This document shows positions 24,683 to 33,675 of a stretch of 64,000 bases of DNA, piece by piece (the first letter of the stretch is position 1; each line of letters starts with the position of its first letter). The position numbers were made by a program, and so were the translations under genes. The notes below the pieces were generated by a model that worked only from the letters and a program-made list of their open reading frames with translations, was not told the DNA's origin and ran no database searches. This DNA is from Methylobacterium dankookense (GTDB lineage: Bacteria > Pseudomonadota > Alphaproteobacteria > Rhizobiales > Beijerinckiaceae). The stretch covers positions 44,965 to 108,964 of the forward strand of contig NZ_CABFVH010000017.1 of assembly GCF_902141855.1 (NCBI RefSeq). Direction: 5' to 3'.

Positions 24683-24774
24683 GGAACCGTGATCGGTCCA
24701 GCGGGAGGGGCCGCCGCAAGCAGGCTCACGGCCGAGTCTGCTTAGAGGAAGCCCGCCCCGCTGGCGATGCGCTG

Positions 24775-24799
24775 ACCCGCCGGCCGGGGGCCGGCGGGT
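24775..24799 (-). terminator. Hairpin between the OFA carrier and the two-component genes
   Basis: ACCCGCCGGCC at 24775-24785 and GGCCGGCGGGT at 24789-24799 form a perfect 11-bp stem with a 3-base loop, 14 bases beyond the carrier stop codon on the minus strand. No T-run follows. It would at least partly separate the carrier transcript from the downstream regulator genes. Confidence 0.6.
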
Positions 24800-24812
24800 T
24801 GCACGTAAGCCG

Positions 24813-26447
24813 TCAATGCAACAGGATCGCCGCCTTCTGGAGCGTGATCAGCACGCCGGCCGCGAGCGGAACGCCGACCGCGGCCCAGGCCAGCCCGACG
24901 AGGGCGGGCGCGGTGGTGCGCTCGGCCGTCGGCGTGGCGGCGAGCGAGGGCTGCGCCTCCGCGCGGGCGAGCACCGGCGCCTTCTCGTCCGCCATGTGGT
25001 GGCGCGCCGCGACCGGGCGGACCAGCAGGTTGCAGATCAGGCCCAGCACCAGGAGGCCGGCCAGGATGTACATGGTCTGGTTGTAGGCCTGGGCGTTGGG
25101 CAGGCCCGCGGCGAGCTGGTACTCGCGCAGGTAGTTCACGAGCACCGGGCCGAGGATGCCCGCGGTCGCCCAGGCGGTGAGCAGCCGGCCATGGATGGCG
25201 CCGACCATCTTCGTCCCGAACATGTCGGCGAGGTAGGCCGGCACCGTCGCGAAGCCGCCGCCATACATCGAGATGATGACGCCCATGGCGAGCACGAAGA
25301 ACAGCGTCGTGCCGAGGCCCGCGAGGGTCGGCACCGCGGCGTAGAGCACGATGCCGAGCAGGAAGAAGATCGCGAAGGTGAGCTTGCGGCCGAGCCTGTC
25401 CGAGGAGGTCGCCCACAGGAAGCGTCCGCCGATGTTGCACAGGCTGAGCAGCCCGGTGAAGCCCGCGGCGATGGCCGCGATCTGCGCCTTCTGCGCGGCG
25501 TCGAGCTGGCCGAAGGGGATGTCGAGCCCGATCAGCCGGCCGCCGAACATCTCCTGCAGCATCGGCGAGGCCATGCCGATGACGCCGATGCCGGCGGAGA
25601 CGTTGAGGCAGAGCGCGGCCCAGATCAGCCAGAATTGCGGCGTGCGCGACGCGACGTCGAGATCGACGTTCTTGGAGGAGACCATCGCGCTCTTGCTCGT
25701 CGCCGGCGGCGTCCAGCCCGCCGGCTTCCAGCTGTCCCGCGGCACGCGATAGCCGAGGGCGCCGGCCACCATGAACACGGCGTAGATCGCCGCCATCGCC
25801 ACGAAGGTCTGCCAGACGCCGACGGAGGTCGGGGTCGCGAACTGGCGCATCAGCCAGTCGGCGAGCGGGGCGCCGATCATCGCGCCGCCGCCGAAGCCCA
25901 TGATCGCCATGCCGGTGGCCATGCCGCGCCGGTCGGGGAACCATTTGATCAGGGTCGAGACCGGGGAGATGTAGCCGAGCCCGAGGCCGATGCCGCCGAT
26001 GACGCCGGAACCGAGCCAGAGCATCCAGAGCTGATGCAGGTAGACGCCGAGCGCGGAGATCAGCAGGCCGCCGCACCAGCACACGGCCGAGACGAGGCCG
26101 GCCTTGCGGGGCCCGGCGCGCTCGAGCCAGCCGCCCCAGACCGCCGCGGAGCAGCCGAGCAGCACGAAGAACAGCGTGTACATCCAGCCGAGCTGGCTGA
26201 TCTTCCAGTCGCAGCCCGTGGCGACGAGCCCGGCGAGGAAGCCCATCTCGGCCGGGCAGGCGACCGGCTGCGTGATCCCGACGGCGCGCGACAGGGGCAG
26301 CCAGAACACGCTGAAGCCGTAGGCCATCCCGATGCAGAGATGGATGGCGAGCGCCGCCGGCGGCACCAGCCAGCGGTTGAAGGTCGGCGCGGCGATGGTG
26401 CGCTCGCGACTGAAGAAGCCGGGTTCGGCTGCGATGCTGATCGACAT
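24813..26447 (-). CDS. MFS transporter of the oxalate/formate antiporter (OFA) family
   Basis: A 544-residue carrier with about 12 membrane helices. OFA marks are FNRWLVPPAALAIHLCIGMA with YGFSVFWLPLSRAVG at the start, the paired GLGLGYISPVSTLIKWFPDR and RRGMATGMAIMGFGGGAMIG, and NIGGRFLWATSSDRLGRK in the second half. Residues 65-85 hold an insert with two cysteines, and a longer cytoplasmic loop sits mid-protein. Family members exchange oxalate for formate or import short carboxylates; which applies here is not visible. The ATG at 26447 is preceded by AGGAGG. A sigma-54 promoter lies 60-75 bases upstream and a sigma-54 activator gene is adjacent, so inducible expression is likely. Confidence 0.88.
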   Translation of the reverse strand: MSISIAAEPGFFSRERTIAAPTFNRWLVPPAALAIHLCIGMAYGFSVFWLPLSRAVGITQPVACPAEMGFLAGLVATGCDWKISQLGWMYTLFFVLLGCSAAVWGGWLERAGPRKAGLVSAVCWCGGLLISALGVYLHQLWMLWLGSGVIGGIGLGLGYISPVSTLIKWFPDRRGMATGMAIMGFGGGAMIGAPLADWLMRQFATPTSVGVWQTFVAMAAIYAVFMVAGALGYRVPRDSWKPAGWTPPATSKSAMVSSKNVDLDVASRTPQFWLIWAALCLNVSAGIGVIGMASPMLQEMFGGRLIGLDIPFGQLDAAQKAQIAAIAAGFTGLLSLCNIGGRFLWATSSDRLGRKLTFAIFFLLGIVLYAAVPTLAGLGTTLFFVLAMGVIISMYGGGFATVPAYLADMFGTKMVGAIHGRLLTAWATAGILGPVLVNYLREYQLAAGLPNAQAYNQTMYILAGLLVLGLICNLLVRPVAARHHMADEKAPVLARAEAQPSLAATPTAERTTAPALVGLAWAAVGVPLAAGVLITLQKAAILLH

Positions 26448-26506
26448 GTATCCTCCTGGGGGCATTGTCTCGGGTGCGGTCTCCGCCGCACTGCAAGGCC
26501 TCAGTC

Positions 26507-26522
26507 AGCAATGTCCGAGCCA
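26507..26522 (-). promoter_or_regulatory. Sigma-54 (-24/-12) promoter of the OFA carrier gene
   Basis: The minus strand reads TGGCTCGGACATTGCT. It matches the consensus TGGCACG-N4-TTGCW at all but one base, with the invariant GG and GC exactly 12 bases apart. Transcription would start near 26496, about 50 bases before the ATG at 26447. The sigma-54 activator encoded at 23294-24682 is the obvious regulator. Confidence 0.7.
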
Positions 26523-26534
26523 GCTGTCGGAGCA

Positions 26535-26602
26535 TCGATTTTATCGAATTTCATCAGTGATTTGCGCGTATTTTAGAGAAATCGCGGGCGGACATTTTGT
26601 CC
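26535..26602 (-). promoter_or_regulatory. Two inverted repeats upstream of the sigma-54 promoter
   Basis: TCGAT-TTT-ATCGA at 26535-26547 and GGACA-TTT-TGTCC at 26590-26602 are both perfect 13-bp inverted repeats. They lie 13 and 68 bases upstream of the -24 element. Position and symmetry fit enhancer sites for a dimeric sigma-54 activator, though the two sequences differ and only one may be the real site. An IHF-like bend could fall in the AT-rich stretch between them. Confidence 0.4.
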
Positions 26603-26781
26603 ATGCCGGGGCTCCGCGGCGCCGATGGAAGTGGACAAGTTGACCGGCCCACGTCCCCGCTGGCCTCCGCGCGTGCGGCCGGGACTTCACGGCCGGACTT
26701 CACAGGCTGTGACCGGGCGTTACGTTCCTGCGCGTGGGACCGTCGCCCTCCGGCGGCCCCACGCCACCGGCGGAGAGGATC

Positions 26782-27684
26782 GTGAGCAATCCGTACGACG
26801 TGCTCGGCGTCGCCCCCTCTGCGACGGCGCCCGAGATCCAGAAGGCCTATCGGACGCTCGCGAAGAAACTGCATCCCGATCTCAATCCCGGGAATGCCGC
26901 CGCCGAGGAGCAGTTCAAGGAGGTCGCGGCCGCCTACGATCTCCTGGGGGATGCGGAGAAGCGCGAGCGGTTCGACAAGGGCGAGATCGACGAGACCGGG
27001 GCCGAGCGGCCGCAGCGCCCGTACTATCGCGACTATGCGGATGCCGGCTCCGACCACCCCTATGCCGATGGCGGCGGCTTCGCCGATTTCATGGATGGCG
27101 ACGACGACTTGGCAGAGCTGCTGCGGCGCAGCCGGCAGGCGCGGGCGAACCGGCGCGGCGCCGACCGGCACTACACCCTGCCGATCGACTTCTCGGAATC
27201 GATCGCGGGGGCCGACAAGCGCCTGACGCTGCCGGATGGCGGGACGCTCGACGTCAGGATCCCGCCCGGCCTCGTCGACGGGCAGACCCTCAGGCTGCGG
27301 GGCAAGGGCGCGCCCGGATCGGGGGCGGGGGAGCCGGGCGATGCGCTGATCGAGATCGAGGTTCGGCCCGATCCGCGCTTCGTCCGCGACGGCGACGACA
27401 TCCATGTCGAGATGCCGATCTCCCTCACCGAGGCGATCCTCGGCGGCCGCATCCGCGTGCCGACGCCGACCGGTGCCGTGACCATGACGGTCCCGAAGGG
27501 CTCGAACACCGGCACGCGCCTGAGGCTGCGGGGCAAGGGCGCGCCGCGCCGTGGCGGCGGCCAGGGGGATGAGTTCGTCACGCTGAAGGTCGTCCTGCCG
27601 AGGACGCCCGACCCCGATCTCGAAGCCTTCGTGTCCGGGTGGGAAGCCGGCAAGTCGCATGATCCGCGCGAGGAGCGTCCATGA
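26782..27684 (+). CDS. cbpA: DnaJ-class co-chaperone, CbpA-like
   Basis: A 300-residue co-chaperone of Hsp70. The J-domain covers residues 3-70 with the HPD tripeptide at 31-33 ([10 protein letters not shown]). There is a Gly/Asp-rich linker and then two C-terminal substrate-binding domains ([40 protein letters not shown]). The zinc-binding cysteine domain of DnaJ is missing, as in CbpA. The start is GTG at 26782 after a GAGAGG ribosome site. Its stop overlaps the ATG of the CbpM-like gene, which encodes the specific modulator of CbpA; that pairing supports the call. Confidence 0.9.
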   Translation: MSNPYDVLGVAPSATAPEIQKAYRTLAKKLHPDLNPGNAAAEEQFKEVAAAYDLLGDAEKRERFDKGEIDETGAERPQRPYYRDYADAGSDHPYADGGGFADFMDGDDDLAELLRRSRQARANRRGADRHYTLPIDFSESIAGADKRLTLPDGGTLDVRIPPGLVDGQTLRLRGKGAPGSGAGEPGDALIEIEVRPDPRFVRDGDDIHVEMPISLTEAILGGRIRVPTPTGAVTMTVPKGSNTGTRLRLRGKGAPRRGGGQGDEFVTLKVVLPRTPDPDLEAFVSGWEAGKSHDPREERP

Positions 27685-28007
27685 CCCCGACCACGCCCCC
27701 CACCTCGTCGCCCACCTCGTCGCCCACCTCATCGCCCATGAGCCAGCAGGACTTCCTCGTCCATTCCGGCATCGAGGTCGTGACGCTCGAGATCTGGCTC
27801 GACCGCCAGTGGATCCTGCCGGACCGCACGGCGGGCGATCCCCGCTTCACCGCCATGGACCTGGCTCGCGCCCGGCTGATCCGGGACCTGATCCGGGACT
27901 TCGGCGTCAACGACGAGGGCGTCGGCGTGATCCTTCATCTGACGGACCAGCTCTACGATCTGCGCCGCGCGCTCACCGCGCTGCGCGACGCGCAGGCGGC
28001 GCCCTGA
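27681..28007 (+). CDS. cbpM: CbpM-like chaperone modulator
   Basis: A 108-residue protein with ATG at 27681 overlapping the CbpA stop. The folded part ([59 protein letters not shown]) is a MerR-like helix domain as in CbpM, which binds the J-domain of CbpA and tunes its activity. The first 19 residues come from a 12-base tandem repeat (CCCACCTCGTCG three times) encoding TSSP units; translation might instead start at the ATG at 27738. Confidence 0.8.
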   Translation: MTPTTPPTSSPTSSPTSSPMSQQDFLVHSGIEVVTLEIWLDRQWILPDRTAGDPRFTAMDLARARLIRDLIRDFGVNDEGVGVILHLTDQLYDLRRALTALRDAQAAP

Positions 28008-28330
28008 TCGTCCGCGCATTCAGAGCCTCCGTGGCGCGGGAGCTCGCGATCTCGCCGCGCCAGGTGCACGTGCTGTTCGAGCCGACCGGGTCGAGCATGG
28101 CCCGGACGCTGACCGCGCTCCGGGTCGCGGAGGCCCATCGCCTGCTGACGACGGCCCCGGCGCTGTCGGTGACGGAGATCGCCTTCGCCTGCGGCTTCGA
28201 CAGCATCGCCACCTTCTACCGGGCCTTCCACCGCGCCCATGGCATGACCCCGGGCGATGCGCGGAGCGTGCTCCGGGACGGGCCGCCCCGTGTGCGGAAG
28301 GCCTGCGGCGCGCCCGGCCCGGCGTAACGA
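28008..28330 (+). pseudogene. AraC-family regulator remnant (HTH domain only)
   Basis: Directly after the CbpM stop, another frame encodes SVARELAISPRQVHVLFEPT, then ALRVAEAHRLLTTAPALSVT and EIAFACGFDSIATFYRAFHR followed by AHGMTPGDAR. This is the double helix-turn-helix of AraC-family regulators, ending with TAA at 28325-28327. The roughly 200-residue sensory half is absent and no good start codon precedes it (GTG at 28032 is possible). It is probably the surviving end of a deleted gene. Confidence 0.65.
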
Positions 28331-28443
28331 AGCCCGCGTCGGTAAGCCCTCGAGGCCTGGATCCGAGCCGAAGGGACCGGCCGGATTTGCTATGAGGGCG
28401 GAACGCGGCTCCATCCGCCCACCGACCCGGAAGAGGATTCCCC

Positions 28444-29376
28444 ATGCCCCTCGATGCCACGGCGCGCGGCGTCTACCCGATCGCCCCGACCCCGTTCCAC
28501 CCGGACGGCACCATCGATGTCGACTCGATCGACCGCCTGACCGACTTCTACGTGGGCTGCGGCGCCACCGGGCTGACCGTGCTCGGCGTCATGGGCGAGG
28601 CGGGAAAGCTCGACCAGGCGGAGGGGATCGCGGTCGCCACCCGCTACATCCGGCGCGCCGCCGGCCTGCCCGTCATCGTCGGCGTCTCGGCGCCGGGCTT
28701 CGCCGCCATGGCGGGCCTCGCCCACGCCAGCATGGAGGCGGGGGCGGCCGGCGTGATGATCGCGCCCCCGAACAGCTTACGCACCGACGACCAGATCGCG
28801 ACCTATTACCGGCAGGCGGCGGAAGCGATCGGCGCGGACGTGCCCTTCGTGATCCAGGATTACCCGCTGAACTTCTCGGTGGTGATGACGCCGGGCGTGA
28901 TCCGCCGCATCGTCCAGGAGAACGCCGCTTGCGTCATGCTCAAGCACGAGGATTGGCCGGGCCTGGAGAAGATCTCGCAGCTCCGCGCCTTCCAGGCGGA
29001 CGGCACCATGCGGCCGATCTCGATCCTGTGCGGCAATGGCGGCCTGTTCCTCGACTTCGAGTGCGAGCGGGGCGCGGACGGCGCCATGACCGGCTACGCC
29101 TTCCCCGACATGCTGGTGGACGTGGTGCGGCTGTCGCAGGCCGGCGAGCGGGATGCCGCCCACGACCTGTTCGACGCGCACCTGCCGCTGCTGCGCTACG
29201 AGCAGCAGCCGGGCGTGGGGCTCGCCGTGCGCAAGTACCTGATGGCCCGGCGCGGCCTCATCGCCTCCGACGCGCAGCGCAGGCCCGCCGGCGGCCTGAC
29301 CGCGACGGCTAGGGCCGAGATCGAGTACCTGCTCGCACGCCTCGCCCAGCACGACCCGCGCGCCCTGCCGCGCTGA
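28444..29376 (+). CDS. Dihydrodipicolinate synthase-family aldolase
   Basis: A 310-residue class I aldolase of the DapA/N-acetylneuraminate lyase family, a cytoplasmic TIM barrel. The Schiff-base lysine is Lys167 (VMLKHEDWPG) and the catalytic Tyr is Tyr140 (VIQDYPLN). GVMGEAGKL at 48-56 takes the place of the GTTGE pyruvate-carboxylate motif, so it is probably not lysine-pathway DapA but a related keto-acid lyase or dehydratase. It starts with ATG at 28444 after GAAGAGGA. It stands alone on the plus strand, tail to tail with the siderophore operon. Confidence 0.85.
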   Translation: MPLDATARGVYPIAPTPFHPDGTIDVDSIDRLTDFYVGCGATGLTVLGVMGEAGKLDQAEGIAVATRYIRRAAGLPVIVGVSAPGFAAMAGLAHASMEAGAAGVMIAPPNSLRTDDQIATYYRQAAEAIGADVPFVIQDYPLNFSVVMTPGVIRRIVQENAACVMLKHEDWPGLEKISQLRAFQADGTMRPISILCGNGGLFLDFECERGADGAMTGYAFPDMLVDVVRLSQAGERDAAHDLFDAHLPLLRYEQQPGVGLAVRKYLMARRGLIASDAQRRPAGGLTATARAEIEYLLARLAQHDPRALPR

Positions 29377-29423
29377 GCGGGGCGGCCGGGCCGGATGCCG
29401 GCCGGTCGGCCCGGACCCGGGCG

Positions 29424-30731
29424 TCAGACCGGCTCCGACGTCCGGGAGCTGCGCTCGGGGTCGGCCCGGGACCAGGCGACGGGGGAGGGCAGGGCCTCGA
29501 TGTCGAAGACCGGGCGGCCCGCGAGCGCGTTGACGATGACGGCGCTGCGCCAGGCCATGAGGCTGAGCTGCGGCTCGGCGATGCCGTGGCTGATCAGGCC
29601 GCCGTTGAGGACGAAGATGCGGTTGCCCGCCGGCCCGTCCCAGGCGGCGGAGAAGTCGGCGCCGATCTGCGGCCGGCCGGTGGCGTCGAGGGCGAGGCGG
29701 TCGCGGAGCGGGTCGAGGCAGGGCGGCAGCGCGTAGCGGTAGCCGGTGGCCAGCACGACCATGTCCGCCTGCGAGACCTCGATGCGGCCATCGAAGCCGT
29801 TGCGCATGACGAGGCGGTAGCCGCCGGCCCGGTCGACGTCGAGCACCTCGCGATGCGGCAGCAGGCTCGTCGCGACCGGCTCGCCCTCCAGGTGGCGTAA
29901 GGCGTAGAGGCGGCGGTAGATCGCCTGGAGGGTGGAGGCCGAGATGCCGTCGCCCGCGAGCTTCTGGCGCGCCACGGTGGAGCGGCGGCGGGCGTCCGGC
30001 AGGGCGTGGAAGCTCTCCACGTAGTGGGGCGTGAACAGCTCGTTCGTGAAGGGCGTCGCGTCGATCGGCTGGAAGTTCGGGCGCCGGCTGATCCACTCCA
30101 CCGAGGCCGGCGCGTCGGCGCCCCGGCTCAGCAGGTTCAGCACGATCTCCGCGCCGCTCTGGCCGCCGCCGATCACCGCGACGCGCCGGCCCGCCGTGCG
30201 GTCGAGGGCGAAGGCCGCCTGCGCGCTGTGGAAGCGGTCGCGCGGGTCGAGCTTGGCCGCGAAGGCCGGCAGGTCCGGCTGCAGGCCGACGCCGAGGGCG
30301 AGGTTGCGCGCGGCAACATTCACCCGGTCGCCGGCGAGCCGGAAGGCGCCGCCCTCGAAGCGGACCTCGCGGATCGCGCTCCCGAAGCGCAGGCTCGGCA
30401 GCCGGGCCGCGACCCAGGCGAGGTACTGCGCGAATTCCTGGCGGGGCACCGCCTCGAACTCGGCGTTGAGAAACTCGTAGAAGCGCTTCTGCGCCACGAG
30501 ATAGGCGAGGAAGCTCCACGGGCTCGTCGGGTTCGCCGCCGTGACGAGGTCCTTGAGGAACGAGGTCTGCAGCGAGACGTCCGGGAGCATCATGCCCGGA
30601 TGCCAGTCGAAGGCCGGGCCCCGGTCGAAGAACAGGGCGTCGAGGTCGTCGACCGCGTCGAGCTGCGCCGCGAGGCTCAGGTTGAACGGGCCGATGCCGA
30701 TGCCGGCGAGGTCGAGCGGGTGGTCCGTCAT
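29424..30731 (-). CDS. iucD: L-lysine N6-monooxygenase, IucD-like
   Basis: A 435-residue flavin- and NADPH-dependent N-hydroxylase that makes N6-hydroxylysine, the first step of aerobactin-type siderophore synthesis. FAD binding is shown by GIGIGPFNLSLAA at 10-22, NADPH binding by VAVIGGGQSGAE and the late ATGY motif by LATGYRYALP. The segment MMLPDVSLQTSFLKDLVT is a hallmark of lysine/ornithine monooxygenases. Its ATG at 30731 overlaps the stop of iucC. Substrate lysine is inferred from the IucABC set and the absence of diaminobutyrate-decarboxylase genes; another diamine or amino acid is possible. Confidence 0.88.
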   Translation of the reverse strand: MTDHPLDLAGIGIGPFNLSLAAQLDAVDDLDALFFDRGPAFDWHPGMMLPDVSLQTSFLKDLVTAANPTSPWSFLAYLVAQKRFYEFLNAEFEAVPRQEFAQYLAWVAARLPSLRFGSAIREVRFEGGAFRLAGDRVNVAARNLALGVGLQPDLPAFAAKLDPRDRFHSAQAAFALDRTAGRRVAVIGGGQSGAEIVLNLLSRGADAPASVEWISRRPNFQPIDATPFTNELFTPHYVESFHALPDARRRSTVARQKLAGDGISASTLQAIYRRLYALRHLEGEPVATSLLPHREVLDVDRAGGYRLVMRNGFDGRIEVSQADMVVLATGYRYALPPCLDPLRDRLALDATGRPQIGADFSAAWDGPAGNRIFVLNGGLISHGIAEPQLSLMAWRSAVIVNALAGRPVFDIEALPSPVAWSRADPERSSRTSEPV

Positions 30732-32584
30732 GATGCGCGGAGTCCTGTCTTGGTGCCTGCCTTGCCCGGCGCGGAGGTCTCCGCGCGATGGAGGGGATTG
30801 ACGAGGTCGGTGCCGAGGCGCGGGACCGGCCGCAGGTTGGAATCGCCGTAGCCGAGGGCGAGCCGGACGCGGTTGATGCAGACCCGCGGCACGCGCGGCG
30901 CGAACAGCTCGAACAGGCCGAAGCGCTCCGCGAGTTCCGGCTGCCGCGCCTGGTAGCGGCGCAGCGACCGCGCCAGGGCGCAGTAGAAGGCGATCTCGGG
31001 CAGGCCCTCGCCGCGCAGGAGCGCGTCCGAGACGAAGCGCAGCAGGCTCGCGAAATGCCCCGTCTGCAGGTGCTGCAGCAGGTGCGCGGCCGGGCGGCGC
31101 AGCAGCGTCCCGCGCACGCCCGCGGGCAGGTCGTCCGCCTCGGGGAAATCCTGGTCGACGAGGTCGGCGTCGCCCTGGAAGTCCTTCAGCGCCACGCCGC
31201 AGGGCACCCCGTCCTCCAGGATCAGGGTGACGTTCTGGCCGTGGGCGATGAAGCCGACGCCGTAGCGGCAGAGGAAGTGGTAGAGCGGCACCGCGACATG
31301 GTCGAACAGCCGCTCCAGCCACGCCTCCGGGTCGAGGCCGGATTGCGCGATCAGGCTGCCGACGAGGGGGCGGCCGTCCGCATCCGTCTTCAGGAGCGCG
31401 CCCATCATCATCGCGGAGCGGCCGGGCCCGAGGCGCCCGGCGATGCCCTCCCGCCAGATCACGCCCAGCATCTCGCGGTACTGGTAGGGCGCGTCGGCGA
31501 TCCGCTCGTAGATGGGGTGCGGATAGAAGGCCCCGGCCCGCTCGCGCAGGATCACGGTGCCGGCAAGCTCCGGGTCGCGGGCCGCCTTGTCGGCGAGCCA
31601 GGCCGAGAAGGCCGGACCGACCGCCATGTACTTGCCCGGCACGCCGCGCCAGGCGGAGGTGTTGAGGATGGTGAGCGCGAGCTTCACGTCGAGGCGGCCC
31701 GCCGCCTCCGCGCAGGCGAGGGTGCGCAGGGATTGCTGGGGCAGGTAGGGGCGGCCGAAGCTGCCGAGCGGGACGAGGCGCCCGGCCGCAATGTCCCCTG
31801 CGAAATGCAGCACGATCCGGTTGTCCCACTGCCAGGGATGGACCGGCAGGAGGAGATGCGTCGCGGAATCGATGCCGGCTGCGCGGCAGGCCGCCTCCAG
31901 GCGCGCCCGCTCGGGCTCGTCGAGGGCGTCGGCGACGAGGTCAGCCTCGGCGAGGCCCGGCTCCAGGCCGAGGCGGCAGGCGGCGCGGTCGGCCGCGACC
32001 CAGAACAGCCGGATCTCCGGCCGGAATTCCGGCGCGTAGGCCTCGAAATCGGAGAGCCCCCAGCCGATGCGGCCCTTGCTCGCGGGCGCCTTCGGGTGGC
32101 CGTCGAGATAGGCCTGCAGGATGCGGTCGCTCAGGGCGAGGAGGTCCGGCCCGCTCACGCCGCAACTGAGGGCGGCGATGCGGGCATCGGCCGCGAGCGT
32201 GCTCAGCACCTCGCCCGCATAGGCGCACAGGGTCGCGGGCGCGATGCCGAGCGTCCCGCTCGCATCGACGAGGAAGCCCGCCGCGTCGCCGGCCGGGCTC
32301 ACGATGGTGTCCGCAATGCGGAACAGGCTGGCCGGATCGATCGCGAGGTTGCCCCAGATCCGGCGCTCGGCCGCGAAGCGATAGGCGATGCCGCCTTCGA
32401 GCCGCAGCAGCCATTGCGTGCCCGCAGGGTTCACCGGCTCGGGCGCGAGTCCCTCCTCGAAGGCGAGTTCCGAGATCGTCTTGGCGATCAGCGCCCGATT
32501 GAGGTCGAGCCAGAGCGGCGCGCTCACCCGGGCGCCGCCCGGCAGCGGGCCCGCGCTCACATCCGCGCTCACAGGGCCGCTCAC
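30728..32584 (-). CDS. iucC: NRPS-independent siderophore synthetase, IucC-like
   Basis: A 618-residue ATP-dependent synthetase that, in aerobactin formation, joins the second N6-acetyl-N6-hydroxylysine to the citrate intermediate. Family motifs are HLLLPVHPWQWDNRIVLHF, TSAWRGVPGKYMAVGP and the catalytic-loop region YGVGFIAHGQNVTLILEDG with ALKDFQGD. The C-terminal ferric-reductase-like FhuF/thumb region ends with RVCINRVRLALGYGDSNLRP. It starts with GTG at 32584, overlapping the iucB stop by GTGA, and overlaps iucD at its end, so all four genes are tightly coupled. Confidence 0.9.
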   Translation of the reverse strand: MSGPVSADVSAGPLPGGARVSAPLWLDLNRALIAKTISELAFEEGLAPEPVNPAGTQWLLRLEGGIAYRFAAERRIWGNLAIDPASLFRIADTIVSPAGDAAGFLVDASGTLGIAPATLCAYAGEVLSTLAADARIAALSCGVSGPDLLALSDRILQAYLDGHPKAPASKGRIGWGLSDFEAYAPEFRPEIRLFWVAADRAACRLGLEPGLAEADLVADALDEPERARLEAACRAAGIDSATHLLLPVHPWQWDNRIVLHFAGDIAAGRLVPLGSFGRPYLPQQSLRTLACAEAAGRLDVKLALTILNTSAWRGVPGKYMAVGPAFSAWLADKAARDPELAGTVILRERAGAFYPHPIYERIADAPYQYREMLGVIWREGIAGRLGPGRSAMMMGALLKTDADGRPLVGSLIAQSGLDPEAWLERLFDHVAVPLYHFLCRYGVGFIAHGQNVTLILEDGVPCGVALKDFQGDADLVDQDFPEADDLPAGVRGTLLRRPAAHLLQHLQTGHFASLLRFVSDALLRGEGLPEIAFYCALARSLRRYQARQPELAERFGLFELFAPRVPRVCINRVRLALGYGDSNLRPVPRLGTDLVNPLHRAETSAPGKAGTKTGLRAS

Positions 32585-33675
32585 AGGGGCACCTCGCGGA
32601 AGAAGCGCTCGCGCTCGCAGCAGACGAGGGCCGCGCGCTTGTGCGGGAAATCGAACTCCTTGAGCGTGTCGTAGGCCGCGTCGGCGCAGTAGCTCAGCAT
32701 CTTGCGGTGCGAGGCGCGCGGCTCGCCCATGATCCGCCGGGTGCGGGGCTCGTCCAGGAACAGGTAGTGGGTGACGGCCCGGAACCAGGCCAGCGTCTTC
32801 GGCCGCCCGAGATGGTCCGCGTTGCCGATCAGCCCGTGCCAGCCGCGGTCGAAATCCTCGGCGTCGTAATAGGGCCCGAGCCGGTCCTCCTTAGCCCAGT
32901 AGAACTCGAAATAGCCGACCGGCACCTCGTCGAAGCTGCCGATCACGCCGAACAGGTGCGGGTCGGCCTCCTGGTCGGCGAGGTAGCGGTCGAGCTCCGC
33001 CGCGCTCTGCGCCAGCTCCCAGTAGAAGGCGACCCGGGGCTGGTTCATCCAGCCGTGGAACAGGGCGAGGTCGCGGCGCCGGTCGATGGCGCGGAAGGAC
33101 AGGGTCGTGCCGAGATGCGGCAGCCAGCGCCGGTACATCGGGCCGTTCGGCTGGGGCGGGCGCAAGGGAGGCAGGCGGTCCTGCGGCCCGATGGCCGAGC
33201 GGATCAGCGGGTAGGCCGCCCGCGTCCCCGGGGCGAGCCAGAGCAGGGGGAGCTGGAGGAACAGGCTCCGCTCGACGATGGCGTCGGGCCGGTCCGAGCC
33301 TGCCGCCGCGCGCGTCTCCGCCGCCAGGGCGAGGAGGGCGGGGGCACCGCCGAGCCCGGCGACGCGCAGCCGCTGCGCGTCCGGGCAGCGCTGGAAGGCG
33401 GCCTCGACCAGGGCGGCGACCACCGGGGTGTCGGCGGGATGCCGGCCCTCCGGGCTCACCAGGGTGAGGACCGCCTCGCCGCCGTCGAGCGCATGCAGCC
33501 CCGCCTCGGCGAGCGCCGCGCCGTCGCGGGTGGCGAGGAGCCGAGCGGAGCGGGCGTCGCGGGGCAGGCTCTCGACGGCGAGGGGCTCCCCTGAGACGGG
33601 CCAGTGCCGGCTCGTCCCGGTCCAGCCGTCCAGCGCCGTCTTGGAGACGCTGTCGATGCGGGCGCGCAGGGTCAT
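32581..33675 (-). CDS. iucB: N6-hydroxylysine O-acyltransferase, IucB-like
   Basis: A 364-residue protein with a C-terminal GNAT acyltransferase fold of the siderophore type (LALFHGWMNQPRVAFYWELA, VPVGYFEFYWAKEDRLGPYY, LFLDEPRTRRIMGEPRASHR). It would acetylate, or otherwise acylate, N6-hydroxylysine. The N-terminal 170 residues are a less conserved domain found in IucB relatives. It is bounded by ATGA overlap with iucA and GTGA overlap with iucC. The acyl donor cannot be read from sequence. Confidence 0.87.
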   Translation of the reverse strand: MTLRARIDSVSKTALDGWTGTSRHWPVSGEPLAVESLPRDARSARLLATRDGAALAEAGLHALDGGEAVLTLVSPEGRHPADTPVVAALVEAAFQRCPDAQRLRVAGLGGAPALLALAAETRAAAGSDRPDAIVERSLFLQLPLLWLAPGTRAAYPLIRSAIGPQDRLPPLRPPQPNGPMYRRWLPHLGTTLSFRAIDRRRDLALFHGWMNQPRVAFYWELAQSAAELDRYLADQEADPHLFGVIGSFDEVPVGYFEFYWAKEDRLGPYYDAEDFDRGWHGLIGNADHLGRPKTLAWFRAVTHYLFLDEPRTRRIMGEPRASHRKMLSYCADAAYDTLKEFDFPHKRAALVCCERERFFREVPL

